Shown piece by piece: positions 39,489 to 51,846 of a stretch of DNA of 64,000 nucleotides. The notes below the pieces were generated by a model that was given only the letters and a program-made list of their open reading frames with translations, did not search any database and had not been told where the DNA came from. The stretch's first letter is position 1, and the number at the start of each line of letters is the position of its first letter. This stretch comes from Linnemannia schmuckeri (taxonomy: Eukaryota; Mortierellomycota; Mortierellomycetes; Mortierellales; Mortierellaceae): assembly GCA_029449235.1 (NCBI GenBank), contig JANATG010000016.1, forward strand, positions 496,001 through 560,000, in the 5' to 3' direction. The translations under genes and the position numbers were made by a program.

Positions 39489-41837
39489 ATGAGGTAGATC
39501 ACTCTCCTCACAACTCTTGTCTGCCTCACACTCCTCTCCTCCTCCTTACTCCCACATTGTACCTCCGCCCAATCCATAGTCTATCCAGTCTCAGCAATAG
39601 CAGTTGCGCGCACAAAAACAATCTCTTCATCCTCGGCGGATCTGTCTCCCACAACTCCAACGCCCTACCCACCAACCAATTCATCACCCTCGATCCCACT
39701 ACTCCCTGGACCGCCACTAAACATGCATGGATAATCCTGAACCCGGGTCCTGCAACTCCATCTATCCTGCTACTTTTACAGCTGACCAGAAACGCATGTT
39801 GGTGTTTCAATTGCCAGCTTCAAATGCCGTATATGAGTTCCGGGTTGAGATGGGAACTTGGGTACAGTCGAGCTTGGCGTTTGCGGATATGAAGTGGCAG
39901 GGCGTTGGGGCGGTTACGGGTCCGAGGACGGGCTTGTTTGCCTAGCGACGGGCTATACGGATCCCGGCAGGATGACAATGGATATCCTTGACCCCTCAAC
40001 GCAGAGTATCACACACTTGACACTCCCGGATCCGTCTGCACCTACGGAACGGTTCGGTTTGAGACGAGGTGGTACTATGAGAATGTGAGGCGTGCGTCCA
40101 AGAAGAGCATTCTTTATTGGGGAGGTTACCAGACGTCGGGCGTGAAGCCCACAGAGAATGTTGTTACAGAGGTGGCCGTTGACACCATGACCTCGTCTAA
40201 CATGGTGCGTCCTTTTGTTTTTTTTTGTATATTCGCCTGTTAGTCAGCGTGTATCCGATTAGGGCTTGGCTTTTTTTATCTGTGGATTTCATTTGAAGGC
40301 GAAGATGGACTGAGGATATCTAATTTTGGGCTCTGTACCTTTTGTTTCCTTTTCCATCTTTCAATGTAGAAAACAACAGGAATCCCTCCATCGTTGAGGG
40401 GAGACCACTGCATGGCAATAAGTATGTCTCCCTCTCATTTTCTGTCCTCCAAGTACCTAGCCCTGGTATTAACTCATCTAACCCATTACATCTCCCTTAC
40501 AAACAAACTAGGCGAGGATGGATTCAGGATGGTAGTATTTGGAGGACGAGTCAAGAACGTACCCAGCAACGAAGACTTTGTCCGCAACATCGCAACAGGA
40601 GCCTGGGCACAGGGACCATCAGCGGACACCAGGATGTGTCCGGCTTGCACGATCACAGAGGTCTTCTCCTCGTTTGAGGAGGCACCACCCTTGCAAATGT
40701 GGTCGTAAACGAAGACATGTTAATCTATAACTATGTCAGCTGAACTCCTATATACCTCCAGTATCTTACAGCAGCCTTGTGCCGCCCAAGATTCCTACCG
40801 CTGCAACTCCGGGAAGCTCCCCTTCGTTAACGACGCCTCCTTCATCGCCCTCGTCGCCAGCGTCAAGACCCGACTCTCCCTCAGGATCACTTTATGGGAC
40901 GAACACGTCATTCAATAACAAAGAGTCATCGGCCAACCTAGGAGCGATCGTTGGAGGAGTCGTGGGTGCATTGACTGTGATCAGCGCAGCAGTTGGATTT
41001 TTGGTCTATCGACGGAAGCAGCAACAACAACCAACACAAAAGGGCGTACCCTTACTCTCTATCGCGACAACCCACAGCGACAACAACAGCATCTATTCTA
41101 ACAACATCAACGACCATGACGATGACGAGCAACAGGATCACGCCAAGGTATACGCCGCAGGATTCGGACCTGCCCAGTCGATCGCACCTCAGGACAAACA
41201 GACTCTTGCTGCTGCAGGTGCTGTCAGATTGACGCACAGCGCACCCGTGGCAACATTGGGAGGTAGTGGATATGACTCCAGCGCAGTAGTCGCAGGTACT
41301 CCCAAACAAGTTCCACAGGCGATTGTGTAGATGGGAGACAGTGCCATAGACATAAGGATGGAGGATCTGGTGATTCAGCGGCAACAACTCGACCTGAAAT
41401 GGCACTTACTTATGCTTCTACAGCAGGAGCAACAACTTCGTTCACCTCTGCAGCAACAACTATACCTACAGCAGCAATTACAGCTTCAGCAGCAACAGCA
41501 ACTACAACTGCAATAGCAGCAGCAATTGCAACTACTATATCAACAACTTGGAGGGCAAGGAACACGGAGGTCCGTCGTTAGTGTGAGCATTATCTCCATC
41601 AACACCGCAAAAGCCAACATTCACACAACACCAAACACAAAAACAAGCACCAGTAACACAGGATCGCTTGGTCCATACGCGCGGCAAGAATACGACGACA
41701 TTTCCTCGCATTATTCTAGGACAGACCCAATGGTGCATAGATTTCCAGACACTGAGTTCTTGAATAGGGCGTATAGTAAACTTGATATTGAGCCCAAGCG
41801 GATACCAAATAATCCTCACACGGACGTCCCACATTAA
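39489..41837 (+). pseudogene. Kelch membrane protein 6, pseudogene
   Basis: ATG 39489 is followed two codons later by TAG, then an otherwise good signal peptide (ITLLTTLVCLTLLSSS). Kelch fragments appear in changing frames: NNLFILGGSVSHN, KWQGVGAVTGPRTG, MDILDPSTQSI, SILYWGGYQ, MVVFGGRVKNV. The 52-nt-type exon is recognisable (GIPPSLRGDHCMAIS). The membrane helix (GAIVGGVVGALTVISAAVG) and YRRKQQQQP tail are in frame with each other. A TAG then precedes the coiled coil (IQRQQLDLKWHLL) and a CAA/CAG-rich tract. The remnant NNPHTDV marks the C-terminal motif. At least three frameshifts and three stops are present. Confidence 0.85.
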
Positions 41838-43245
41838 AAGAACATAGGTTTTTTTTCTTTTTTCTTGGTTTCTTTTGTGCAAGTCTATACTAAGAAAGAG
41901 GATGGTGAGGGAGAGGAACAAGAGGTTAAAGAGAGGAATGAGTGATTAATGACAAAAGGGTTCTCATTGGTCTAAGGCTATAAGTCTCACTAACCGATTT
42001 TATCTCTACCACTCCTCCCTGCCTTGTCTCTGCGACCAATCACTGATTTTTTTGATTGTCATGGCCCGTGAGTGCTCCGACAACGGCTCCCGTATTTTCT
42101 GTTCAAGAAAATGCTCCTGACTGTTAATGTGTAAGCCGCCCATGCTTTTTCTCCTTACCCTCTTATTCTTTTCTTCACAATGCACACATGTACCATACAT
42201 TCTCTACCCCTCCTTCCCACTTCCTCTACACTCTCATGACTATGGCCCGTGAGACACGTTTGTTGGTCTCTTGGGTATTTTACGCATTGCCCTCTCTCCC
42301 CCCTTTTTTTTATTTCCAGGGTGGTTGGCAATGGGTATCCTTTTCTGAATTCTGGGGTCCATGTGCGCCTTGCATATTAACATATGAAGTATCCATCCTC
42401 GCATGCCCCACCCTTCCCCTTTCGTGGCTTTTTTAGCCCCATGCCTCAACTCCGCCTTGCTTTTCTGTGCCTCCGAGGGAGAAGAAAAATCAATACCGCA
42501 AAAGTAAAAAATCGAAAAACAAGAAAATAAGGTTATACCAATTGGAGGAAGACGATACTACACACCACCCCCTACTCCGTGTTTCTCCCCTTCTAAATTG
42601 CTTTTTATGACGCACAGTTCGCTTCAAAAAAAAAGAGAGAAAAAAAAAAAGCACTAGACAGAGCTGAGTTCTGTGTTTGCTATTTTCTTCTCCCTGTGCT
42701 TCTGAACCTTTTTCTCTTTCCAAAGGTGGGTTGTGAACACAAGATTGCTTTTCTTCTGTGTGTTTTTGATGATATGGTATCCCATTCATGCATGAAGGAA
42801 AGGAAAAATCACATACAGCGAGAAATAAGAAAGCATCAAAAAGGAAGAATTGATAATCAGCAAAAACATGGATATTCATACCACCCAGGCACACCCTTCC
42901 TTCCCTGCCGTTTCTCTTTTCTCTCCCCTTGTTTTCAGGTGCAGGTACATCAATACTTGACCCATTTACCAGTTGTTTCGTCTCCTCCCTCTCTCTCTCT
43001 CTTTCTTTTCTCTCTCTTCTCTCTCTCTCACCTTCTCCTCCTCCAACCGCCGTCGACTTTTCCCCCCTCTCCCAACTTCCCATCTTCTTTCATTCTCCTT
43101 AATTTTGTCACTTCTTCATACCCGCTTCCCATCAAGCGACAGCTGTGTTCCCCTTTCCCTCCCCCTTCTCTCTCTTCCCCCTCTATTGTTCTTTCTTATT
43201 TTCACTTGTATTCCTATTGACTGTCACCTTGCAGCCTCACCTCTT
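41838..43245. other. Intergenic, pyrimidine-rich upstream region of kelch gene 7
   Basis: Strongly C/T-rich on the plus strand from about 42900 to 43240, typical of fungal promoters of expressed genes. No gene was recognised. An open frame continues upstream of the kelch 7 ATG but lacks protein-like composition. Confidence 0.4.
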
Positions 43246-45599
43246 ATGCCGTCGCTCTCGAGGTCAAAACGACCTCCACCTCGCCCTCTTTCCCTCACTT
43301 CCGCTCTCCTCTCCACAATCCTTCTTGTTCCTACCATCCTCCACTCGAACACCTTCACTGACGCACAAGCCACTAACTACTACAGCCCTACCTCAGTCAC
43401 TGGGGCTGCTTACGCTCGCGCAGGAGCTTATCTCTTCGTCCTTGGCGGAACTACATCTACAGCCGTTGGGTCGGCGGCCACCGATCAGTTTATGGCGCTG
43501 GATCTCTCCGTTACATGGCCTACTAGTACCCCTGCATGGACGCAGCTCCAGCCCGGTCCTAAACAGACCAAGTTCCCAGCTGTCTTTTCGAAGGACTTTT
43601 TGACTTTCTATGCCTTCCACATCCCCACGGCGACAAGTCCCCCGATTTCGTCGGCGTATCAGTACAGCGTCAAGACTGGAAATTGGATAGTTATGGATGG
43701 AAGCTCCATATCCGGAGATGTGGGAGGTATCGGGGCAATTACAAACCCATTGACAGGGGAGATCATTTGTGCGGGTGGATGTACAGAAGTGGGAAAGGGG
43801 AAGGTGCACTTGTGGGACCTTTCTAAGCCAAACCTGGTGAACACTGTTGATTTTCCGCAGCCCTTCTCGCCCTTGCCTGTATCGGGACCTGCTGGCATAT
43901 TTCAGATGCGAAATTATTATGCGAATGTATGGTCGGAGCGGTTGAAGAGTGTGTTATATTTTGGCGGGCATGCACCGATTAGGCCTGATAGTTCAGTCAC
44001 AATGTTGAATGGCACCTCTTTTGCCTTGACCACCCTGGTGAGTTGCCGGTAGGGGATTGCAAGGACCAAAAGAAGGAGGAGAATGCTCCACTATCTCACA
44101 TCTCCTTTTTGCTTTTGGCATAGCATCAAACATTTTGATATTGTTGCTCACTTTATTTACTTATGGAGCTCACATGAATCGATATCTTTTTCCTCGTCCT
44201 TTCCTCCCCTCTCTTACTTTTCACCTCCTTGTCATAGATAACAAACGGCGCCCCGCCACCTAGTATTGTCAACCATTGCATGGCCGCGAGTAAGTAATAT
44301 CATCTTGTTCTTTCATTCTCTCGCACAATTTCACGTTCTTCTCTTTAACATTACGTTTTCTCCCTTCACTAACTTTTTTCCTTGCTACCTTATCTTTCTT
44401 TCCTTATAATAGATGAGGACGGGTTGTTGGTGATAGTCTACGGAGGGCAGAACACAGATACCGGTGCCACAAGCGGGAACATTTACCTCCTTAACACTGC
44501 AACGAATCTCTGGTCAGTACTCCCTGCAGGTCCACCACGAGCCAACGCCGCCTGTACTATTGTCGGAGATCAGCTCCTCCTCTGGGGTGGAACAGACGAT
44601 AAGAACCAAATAGCCGGGCCGGCTGTGTTGGTCTTAAATCATGTCACGGGTTCCTGGCTCCAGCAGTACACCGCTCCATCGACGATCGGCAAGCCCTTGT
44701 ATCCATTGGTCTCACCAACCAATAGCACAGTGACTCCTAAACCACCAAACTCTACAGGACCTTCAACATCTCCACCAACATCTACGACCTCCACTGGACC
44801 AGGAGCCGGCGATGGGCAGAAGGATGACGGAAGCAAGGGTGGGCTTATTGGTGGCATTGTGGCTGCAATTGTGGTCGTGGCAATCATCGTCGGATATGTG
44901 CTTTACCACCGACGACAGAAGCAGCGGGAAGTAATGCAACTGGAACAACAGTTGGGTGGTGGGAGCCAGTTTGTGGCTGCGACGTCATCTTCTACTAAGG
45001 ACGGTTTTCACGGATCTGGAAGCAGTGGTGGTGAGAAGGGTGAGTGGAACGCACAGTCAGAGCGCGGACGACCTCAGGCCAGTACTAACAACAACTACAC
45101 CGGCGAAGGTGAGGCAGCAGTAGGATACGCAGTCGCAGGACACCAACAGTCTCGAGCACCTCAACGCACCCTAGCAGAATACAAACAACCACCCCAAGCT
45201 CCTCAGGAAATGGACGACAGCGAAGAGTTTGAACAGGGCTTGCAAGCCATCGAGAATCAGCAGAAGCAGTTGGACCTAAAGCGCCAGCTGTTGGTTCTTC
45301 AGCAACAGCAGGGACAGCGAGTCGTTAAACGGACATCGACTCGTAAGCCAGAACCCCAGGCTATCAGCAGTGTGTCGTCGGTTGTGAGAAGTGGAGGATG
45401 GCCGAGACCTCCTAGCGTTGCTCTAGGACCACAGTATGTGGCCGAGGATGAGTATGTTCCTCCTCCTCCTCCAAAAGCAGCGAAGCAGTACCCAACAGTA
45501 CAGTCGTATCCGGATAGGCCTACTAGCAGCAATTATGGTTTCGGGTATGCGACCTCCGAGTCTGAACACCGTGGGCATAACCCCCAGATTTTCAATTAG
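43246..45599 (+). CDS. Kelch-repeat type I membrane protein 7 (676 aa), three exons
   Basis: Exons 43246-44037, 44238-44289 (52 nt) and 44413-45599 join in phase. ATG 43246 is followed by a basic stretch and signal helix (LTSALLSTILLVPTIL). Blades: LFVLGGTTS, IICAGGCTE, VLYFGGHA, VIVYGGQ and LLLWGG. The membrane-proximal stalk is Pro/Thr/Ser-rich. The transmembrane helix is at about 424-446, then YHRRQKQR. A coiled coil (LQAIENQQKQLDLKRQLL) is present. The C-terminus ends HNPQIFN and lacks the DWT motif of the sister proteins, so this is the most divergent intact member. It is the only intact plus-strand copy. Confidence 0.9.
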
Positions 45600-46299
45600 A
45601 AAATACCAATACTTAATTTAATCACGCGCGTATTCGCCTTCTTTTTCTTTATCCACTTTCATTTTTATGTCCTTGGTAGTAAGTGTGCGCGTTGCTGTTG
45701 TTTCTTGTATGCTCAAGTGTGAGTGCCCGAAAGGAATGTTTTTGCTGCTGTGCGTTTTATTATTTTTCCCAAGGGTGCAATCGGTGTTTGTTTGCTTTGT
45801 CTGTTTGTTTTCCCCTCCTCCTGTCTCGAATGTCCATTCCAGATTAAAGTTCGCCATGGGAGCGGCGCCAAAGGCAAGATGAAATAGAGACGGAAACCTG
45901 TTCTTGCTGAGTGTCAACAACAACGGGCAAAGCAAGTCATATGTGGTGATAAAGGGCGAAAATGAGCCCATGTCTTCGCCCTTGCGTTGCTTTCTTTATC
46001 AAGAAAGGTCCAGACCAGAAGTGCAATCACTCTCTTTTTCTTTCCAACCCCATTCCTTTTCTTCTGTTCTTTGACCGGTCTCTTTTCACCTTTCAACTTC
46101 ACTCCTTTTACACTTTTCAATTTCCTCTTGTCACATTTCACCCTTCCTTCATTATCCACACTTTTTCATCGTTCTATTCTAGTCCAACTTTTCATTCATC
46201 TCTTCCCTTCTTTCTATTTATTTTTTCCTCTTTTACTCAATTCCATCCGCCATGTATCCAAATCTTCTTAGCTCTTCCCTAAAATTAATATCCTGCAGG
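45600..46299. other. Intergenic, no recognised feature
   Basis: Downstream of kelch 7, and T/C-rich from about 46020 to 46250, as in front of the other plus-strand family genes. It probably includes the decayed promoter of kelch remnant 8. Confidence 0.4.
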
Positions 46300-47310
46300 A
46301 GGATGGCACGCTCAAATGCCCAACAAACTCGCTTCACACTTCCAGAACCAGTCCCGTGTACTAATTCTCTTATAACACTGGTAACTGGGGAGGAAGGAGT
46401 TGGGGCCGTCACAGATCTGGAGACACCTTGCGTACCTGGCGGGCGAGTATACGGATACGAAGCATGAGTCGTTGGATGTTTGGGATGGAAAACGGGTGCG
46501 GTGACGAATACGGCGTTACCGGATCCGGTGGCGAAGGGGGTGTTTGTGGATCGGACGTATTATACGAGTGAGTGGTGCAAGTCGAGGGGACACGTTTTGT
46601 TTTGAGATGGGTATTCGAGGGTACATAGGTCGAATTCTGCGAGAGGGTTGTCGCTTTAAGGTTGGTCTACCCTGATAAGCAACCGTTTTTGTTTTCTCTT
46701 TTGTTGTTGTTCTTGTTTCTTGGGTGTGTGTATGAGATGTTGTTTGTGTTAATGGTATTATTTGAAGTTGGTGGTCGATGTCGCAGGGGCGTGGCAGTAT
46801 ATGAGCATGACGCAGGAGAAGATATAACGACCCACAAAGTCCTCGGGGTTCCCACCTGCTGGCGACACCCAGTTACGACTGAAAGAACTAGAAAACTAAC
46901 AGAAGTAGATCGAGATGAACTGCCAACTCCTGATGTTTAGGAAACAAGGACAAGCCCTTCGACCTAGTTTACAGTACCATCAATGCCAGCACCAACAGTA
47001 GCAGCAGCAGTAGCAAGTGCCAGGGCGTTATGAGCATAGGCATGCCTCAGTACCAGCTGACGACGGCGACAGTATAGACATTACATGTGAAGGGTTCAAC
47101 GTCGATGGAGCAGTATTATCTCGCAGAGACCAGTTATGGACCTCACTGTAGCTCGTGTGATGTATATTCCTATTATTCCGTCAAGTCCTTCGCTGTTGGA
47201 TGTCGTCGTCGATTATCCGTTGCCCTCCGGTAATAGCAACAATATCCAAGGCGGTGGCGGTGAGAATGGGAAGGAATAGAAGAACAATCCTCATGCAGTG
47301 ATTAATTTTC
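46300..47310 (+). pseudogene. Kelch membrane protein 8, heavily decayed remnant
   Basis: Recognisable pieces are GVGAVTDLETP (the conserved blade segment G(I/V)GAVTDP.TG), a PAGDTQLRLKELEN-like fragment, and KNNPHAVINF near 47281. The last corresponds to the C-terminal NNPHAIV motif. Frames are broken throughout and the membrane helix is lost. Orientation matches kelch 6 and 7. Confidence 0.6.
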
Positions 47311-47787
47311 TATTTATTACTTGGCAACTAGATAATAAAATCGAAGGGCGCGTGTGTGTTTGCGTTGTATTAATTGCACGTTGCGTAAATAGTGAAAAAG
47401 TGAGAAGGGTACGGGCAAGGCGGATAAGAACGACTAACAGTCCAGAACGTCCGTTAATGACAAGACTGCATATGACGTCTTGATCTACTCATTTTTCTTT
47501 CATGCCATGGGTCAGTGCAAGGGAGGATTTATTGGTGGGTCGTCTTTTTTACTTTCCTCTCCTTTTTCTTCTCTTGTACCCTTCTCTCAGCTCTCACTCT
47601 CCCTACCCTACTCTTACATACTATCTCTCCTGTTTCTCGTCTCCATCGTCCTCGATTAGCCCTTCCTTTGTCAACAAACCACAAATTTAATCTTTCATGT
47701 CATTATTTTTGCTTTAGTTGACCCCTTCTCCTTCACTCTTTTTTGAACCGTCGCTCGACTATCTTCACCACCTCCCACCAACCCCAG

Positions 47788-49188
47788 ATGCATATATCTT
47801 CAAATACCCCTTCCACAATACCCCTCGACCTCCCCGAGATTCGAACACGAATTGCAAGTTACCTCAGCCGCAAAGACTGTATCTCATGCATGTGCGTGTC
47901 TCGGAACTGGCTCCAAGACTTTGCCCCACCTGTTTGGCACACTATTGACTTCTCCAAGAATATGACCGCCTTTGCTGCCGTCGCTCCCACGGCCCTCGAC
48001 AAGTATGGCCACCTCATTGCTGAAGTTCTCAATGTGAAGACTAGCGAGAATCTACAGACACTACAGCACTCCAGGGTGGACTCTATCAGGTCCATGAACG
48101 TTTGCATTCCCAGCAACTGGCTCTACCGCGAGTTGCTATCAGACCTCATGTTGCGTTGTAGTGGCTTCATCAAGGTCTTGAGCATTCGTAGCGACCCCCC
48201 CAATCCAAACACGTATGAAGAGCAGCGAAAATGGTCTTCCCACTTCTTGCACGTCAATGATATTTTTGCAAGCCTTCCTCCTTCGTCAGGAGAAGGACCG
48301 ATATCGAACCATGGAAGCTGTCTTCGGATATTGTCACTCAGCCATCTTTGCATCACACGTGAAGGTTTTTCATCCTTGCTCCGGTGTTCTCCAAGTCTCG
48401 ACAAATTGGCCCTTTTTGGCGTCATGATCATCTGCCACAAGCCTACTCTTACTCTATATACCGGCTCCAGACTTCGATGTCTTTCGGCCTCGTTTGGTCA
48501 GCTCTGGTGCAACGACAACGAAGATTCTTCGGCGCCCTGTCTACTGCTCCACTTTCCGCTGCTCGAGAAATGGCATATGGCCTGGCTGGCTCAACCATCC
48601 TACCAAAAAATTGATCTCAATCGCCTAGATTTCTCGACCTGGTGCCCCAAGCTCAATTCTATTAGCTTTGGATCCGACAACACCGAAGCCATGTCGACCT
48701 TGCTTCTCAACGCTTTCAACAATCTGAAATCTTGCAAGATCTCCGCTAAAAACTTGACAATGTCCACAGCCTTTGGATTGATTTCGCAACAAGAAACCCT
48801 CACTTCTGTCACGATCACGGACAAGTTGCAGGACGATGTATCGATGCAGTGGCTTTACCAGATCGTAAAACTGTGCCGCGGTCTCCTTTTTCTTTCTTTC
48901 GAGTCCCTTGTATGTGACCTAGAGACTATCGAAAGTTGGCGGTGGGGATGTAAGGATCTCCGCGAGTTAAGAGTGCGATTCAAGGGTCTGGATAATGCGT
49001 GGGACATTGACGGGTGCCTCAAGCGGTTGTGTGATTGGCGACGGTTTGGTGGAGGGGCTTCGTTGATCCGATTCAAGGATAAGGAGACGGTCGCGACCCG
49101 AGTCTGTCACTACCTGTTCCAGTTCAATCAGCTGAGGACCGTCTGGCTTGGGACCAAGGACTACTACCTCCCTCCCTCTCTCATCTAG
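47788..49188 (+). CDS. F-box/LRR protein A (466 aa)
   Basis: Single exon; ATG 47788 gives MHISSNTPSTIPLDLPEIRT, aligned with the starts of its paralogs. The F-box spans about residues 12-55 (LDLPEIRTRIASYLSRKDC, CVSRNWLQDFAPPVWHTIDF). The rest is a degenerate leucine-rich superhelix with repeated short segments (LRILSLSHLCITREGFSSLL, CPKLNSISFG, LRELRVRFKGL). The conserved end is RTVWLGTKDYYLPPSLI. F-box proteins recruit substrates to SCF ubiquitin ligases, and the LRR part would choose the target. The target is unknown. It lies between kelch remnants 8 and 9, so the kelch and F-box arrays interleave here. Confidence 0.9.
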   Translation: MHISSNTPSTIPLDLPEIRTRIASYLSRKDCISCMCVSRNWLQDFAPPVWHTIDFSKNMTAFAAVAPTALDKYGHLIAEVLNVKTSENLQTLQHSRVDSIRSMNVCIPSNWLYRELLSDLMLRCSGFIKVLSIRSDPPNPNTYEEQRKWSSHFLHVNDIFASLPPSSGEGPISNHGSCLRILSLSHLCITREGFSSLLRCSPSLDKLALFGVMIICHKPTLTLYTGSRLRCLSASFGQLWCNDNEDSSAPCLLLHFPLLEKWHMAWLAQPSYQKIDLNRLDFSTWCPKLNSISFGSDNTEAMSTLLLNAFNNLKSCKISAKNLTMSTAFGLISQQETLTSVTITDKLQDDVSMQWLYQIVKLCRGLLFLSFESLVCDLETIESWRWGCKDLRELRVRFKGLDNAWDIDGCLKRLCDWRRFGGGASLIRFKDKETVATRVCHYLFQFNQLRTVWLGTKDYYLPPSLI

Positions 49189-50339
49189 TATGCTTTTGTC
49201 CATCTGACCCTTTTCTGTTGTCGAGAGTAGGGTATTTTTGATCTGATCAGTGGGAATCGATGGCGTGCTCGTCGCTGTTCTTCTTCTGCGGACTTTCCTT
49301 TGACTGTGCATAATTTGATCCGCAAGAGAACCAACAACACCTGCCTCGTTTACATTTTCGCTATATGATCCAATGCACCAGAGGCTACCTGATCGCACTT
49401 ACTCCTTTTTTTTTGCCACCAATATTAAGACGTCTAAGAGCTTTCTGCTTTCACTTCTTTGGAGTTGATGCTGTTGTTTTGTTATTCAAGCCTTTAACCT
49501 TCTACTCCCATATTCACTTATCCTTTTTCTCTTCGCACTCATTTCGCTTTGTTCAACCCACTACCGCCTTCTCTCTCGCATTCACTTGTCTCTTCTCACA
49601 CTCATTCAACCTTTGTGCATTTCACCTCTGGTCATTCCATTTTGTTCATTCTACTTTTCCTTGTCTCTTCATGTACCCTCACCAAAGGTGCTTAGCCAAC
49701 GGTATGTTGAAGCAGAAGCAAGAACAAAACGAATAAAACAGCCTGAAGGGACAAGGTCAGAGACAGAAGTGAGGAAAAGTGTATGTGTTTGATTTCTGCT
49801 CCCCTTACTTTGTTTGTGGATCCAGAAAAAGCGGTTTGTTTGCTGGCAGGCTCTTGCTTTCGGCATTTGCTGTAACAAAAACAAAAAGAACCTGTGAGAG
49901 AGAGAGACTACTGCACTGGCGCCTCTTGCCTCGGACTTGCATATGGCATTGGGTGTTCTCTGTAGTTTGCTCACAAAAAAGTATGTCTCTGTCCTTTGAA
50001 AGACGTCGCTCCCTCTCTCCTCTTCCTTTTCTTTTAATTTTTGCGTTCTGGTGTACATCAGTCGCAGTAAAATTAACAAATGAACAAAGAAGAAAATACC
50101 TTTTACAAGGCACAACGACGCTCGTTATTTTACTACTGTCATATTCTTCCCTTTCCCAATCTGTCATTTCTCTGTTTCACTGATACCCATATCAAGAAGT
50201 GACAGCTCGCCCCCTTACCCCATAATGAATCTAGCCCATTATTCGTCTTTCCTCGTTCCTATTTTCACAGCTATCGCCTCTATTTCTACTATTTACATTC
50301 ACAACACAATGCCTCGTATTCGCTCATAAACAGATCATC
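49189..50339 (+). promoter_or_regulatory. Upstream block shared with 31.5-31.9 kb
   Basis: From about 49370 to 49795 the plus strand matches the minus-strand block at 31905-31490, including CTACCTGATCGCACTT and TTTTGTTCATTCT. It leads into kelch remnant 9. The rest of the stretch has no recognised gene. Confidence 0.5.
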
Positions 50340-51066
50340 ACTACCTCCTTATCTCTGTACAGCCCCACCCCTGTTATTGCCCTACATACGCCCGCACTGT
50401 CAACAAACTGTATGTAGCCGGCGGCTGGAGTAACATCAACTCTAAATTTTATCCAATGTCTCAGACAATGACATTGACCTCGCTGCTCCTTGGAACGGCA
50501 CCTCACCTGTATGAACAAAACCCGCTGATGGTCCAGTCCAGACGGCAAATCCAGCAATGTTTCCCTCGGACGAGCAGACCATGTATACCTTGCAGGTTGT
50601 AAAAACCGGCCCTCCTTGGATGTACCACGTCCAAAGCAACACTTGGAAATAATTAACAGCTATAACATTTGAAAGTAGAGCATACCTCAGCATCGGAGCT
50701 GTCACAGAGTCCAACCCCGGGTTGATCTATCTCGCGGGAGGATATGTATGAAAACGCGATCGCCTGTAATGCCACCTCGGTTAGTCCAGACTCCTGTGCA
50801 CCCTTTTTCTTGCTCGGCTAACAACTTGCACGACAGGAGGACAGTGCAGGAGGTGACTGGTCCTAGAGACATGTACCACGGAGGGAGAGTGAATAGGAGC
50901 AAGATACGATTGAGCCGATGTATACACCAAGCCCAGCCGTGAGCAACTCGATCCGGATTTGATATACAACCCACCTCCGAATGATGGTATGAACTGGACC
51001 AAGCAGCAACAGAGCATTCACCCTCATGCCATTGTGGAACCTTCTCCCAGTGGGGTGCAACAATAA
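50340..51066 (+). pseudogene. Kelch membrane protein 9, decayed remnant
   Basis: Pieces in different frames include TYARTVNKLYVAGGW, RRTVQEVTGPRDMYHGG, a YTPSPAV-like segment, and near the end GMNWTKQQQSIHPHAIVEP just before TAA at about 51063. The membrane helix and most blades are gone. The well-preserved C-terminal motif in an otherwise dead copy shows how firmly it belongs to the family. Confidence 0.65.
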
Positions 51067-51846
51067 ATGTTGATAGAAGAGAAGTGCGAAAAAGAGATAG
51101 AGGCTGTGGGGACAAGAAAGGGGCAGAAGAGTAAATAGAGCTGTCACGATCGATCTGCACGTGACGATTGGACTTTCTTTGTATTGGCCATGGGGTGTAT
51201 GCTGCTGTGGGCATTTTCACGATAAAACGGTGCTGCGCCTGATGGAAAGGAAAGGAGACTGTTGTATAAAATCATTGGCCGAGATCTCGAAGAAAAGAGG
51301 ACCCATCGGACTCGACAGGTCGGGTAGGAAATGTGGGTGGCTGGCTCAAAGCTGGCCACTCCAAGGCATTCATGCGGCCCTTTTGTGCAATTAAGGCATT
51401 CGGGCTCCCAGGGGTCTGTCTGACAACTTGGCTTTTCCGAAGCTGCCAGTCGTTGACATCCCCTTCCTTTTTTGATATTTAGTGGCTTGGATTAGTGAGA
51501 TTTGACATGCCGGCACAGTCGTGAGAGATTTGGCGTTAATAAAAAAAAAGGGATCTATGCTGCTGGGGGTCAGGAGGTATTTGTATTCTTCACTCTACTT
51601 TTTGCCAGGCACCGCTCTATATTTCACACCTTTCTCTCTTTTTCTCTCTCCCATCACTTCCTTCTTTTCCTTTCTCTCGCTCTTATTCAGTTCTTCCGGC
51701 ATCCATCTCCCTCTACCCCATCACCAGTTCATTCATGCAACCTTCATCTACGTCATTCCCCATCTCATCAGCACACCTACTCGTCGCCAGTATTTTTTTT
51801 TCACGTCCTGCCTCAACTGTCTTCATAGCCGTCAACAGCCCAAAAG
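51067..51846. other. Intergenic, pyrimidine-rich before F-box gene B
   Basis: C/T-rich tracts fill about 51590-51830 just upstream of the ATG, as with F-box gene A. No other feature was recognised. Confidence 0.4.

Noticed and set aside
42973..43245. Upstream extension of kelch gene 7 in the same frame
   Set aside because: Pyrimidine-tract translation (Ser/Leu/Pro-rich); the signal peptide begins after ATG 43246.
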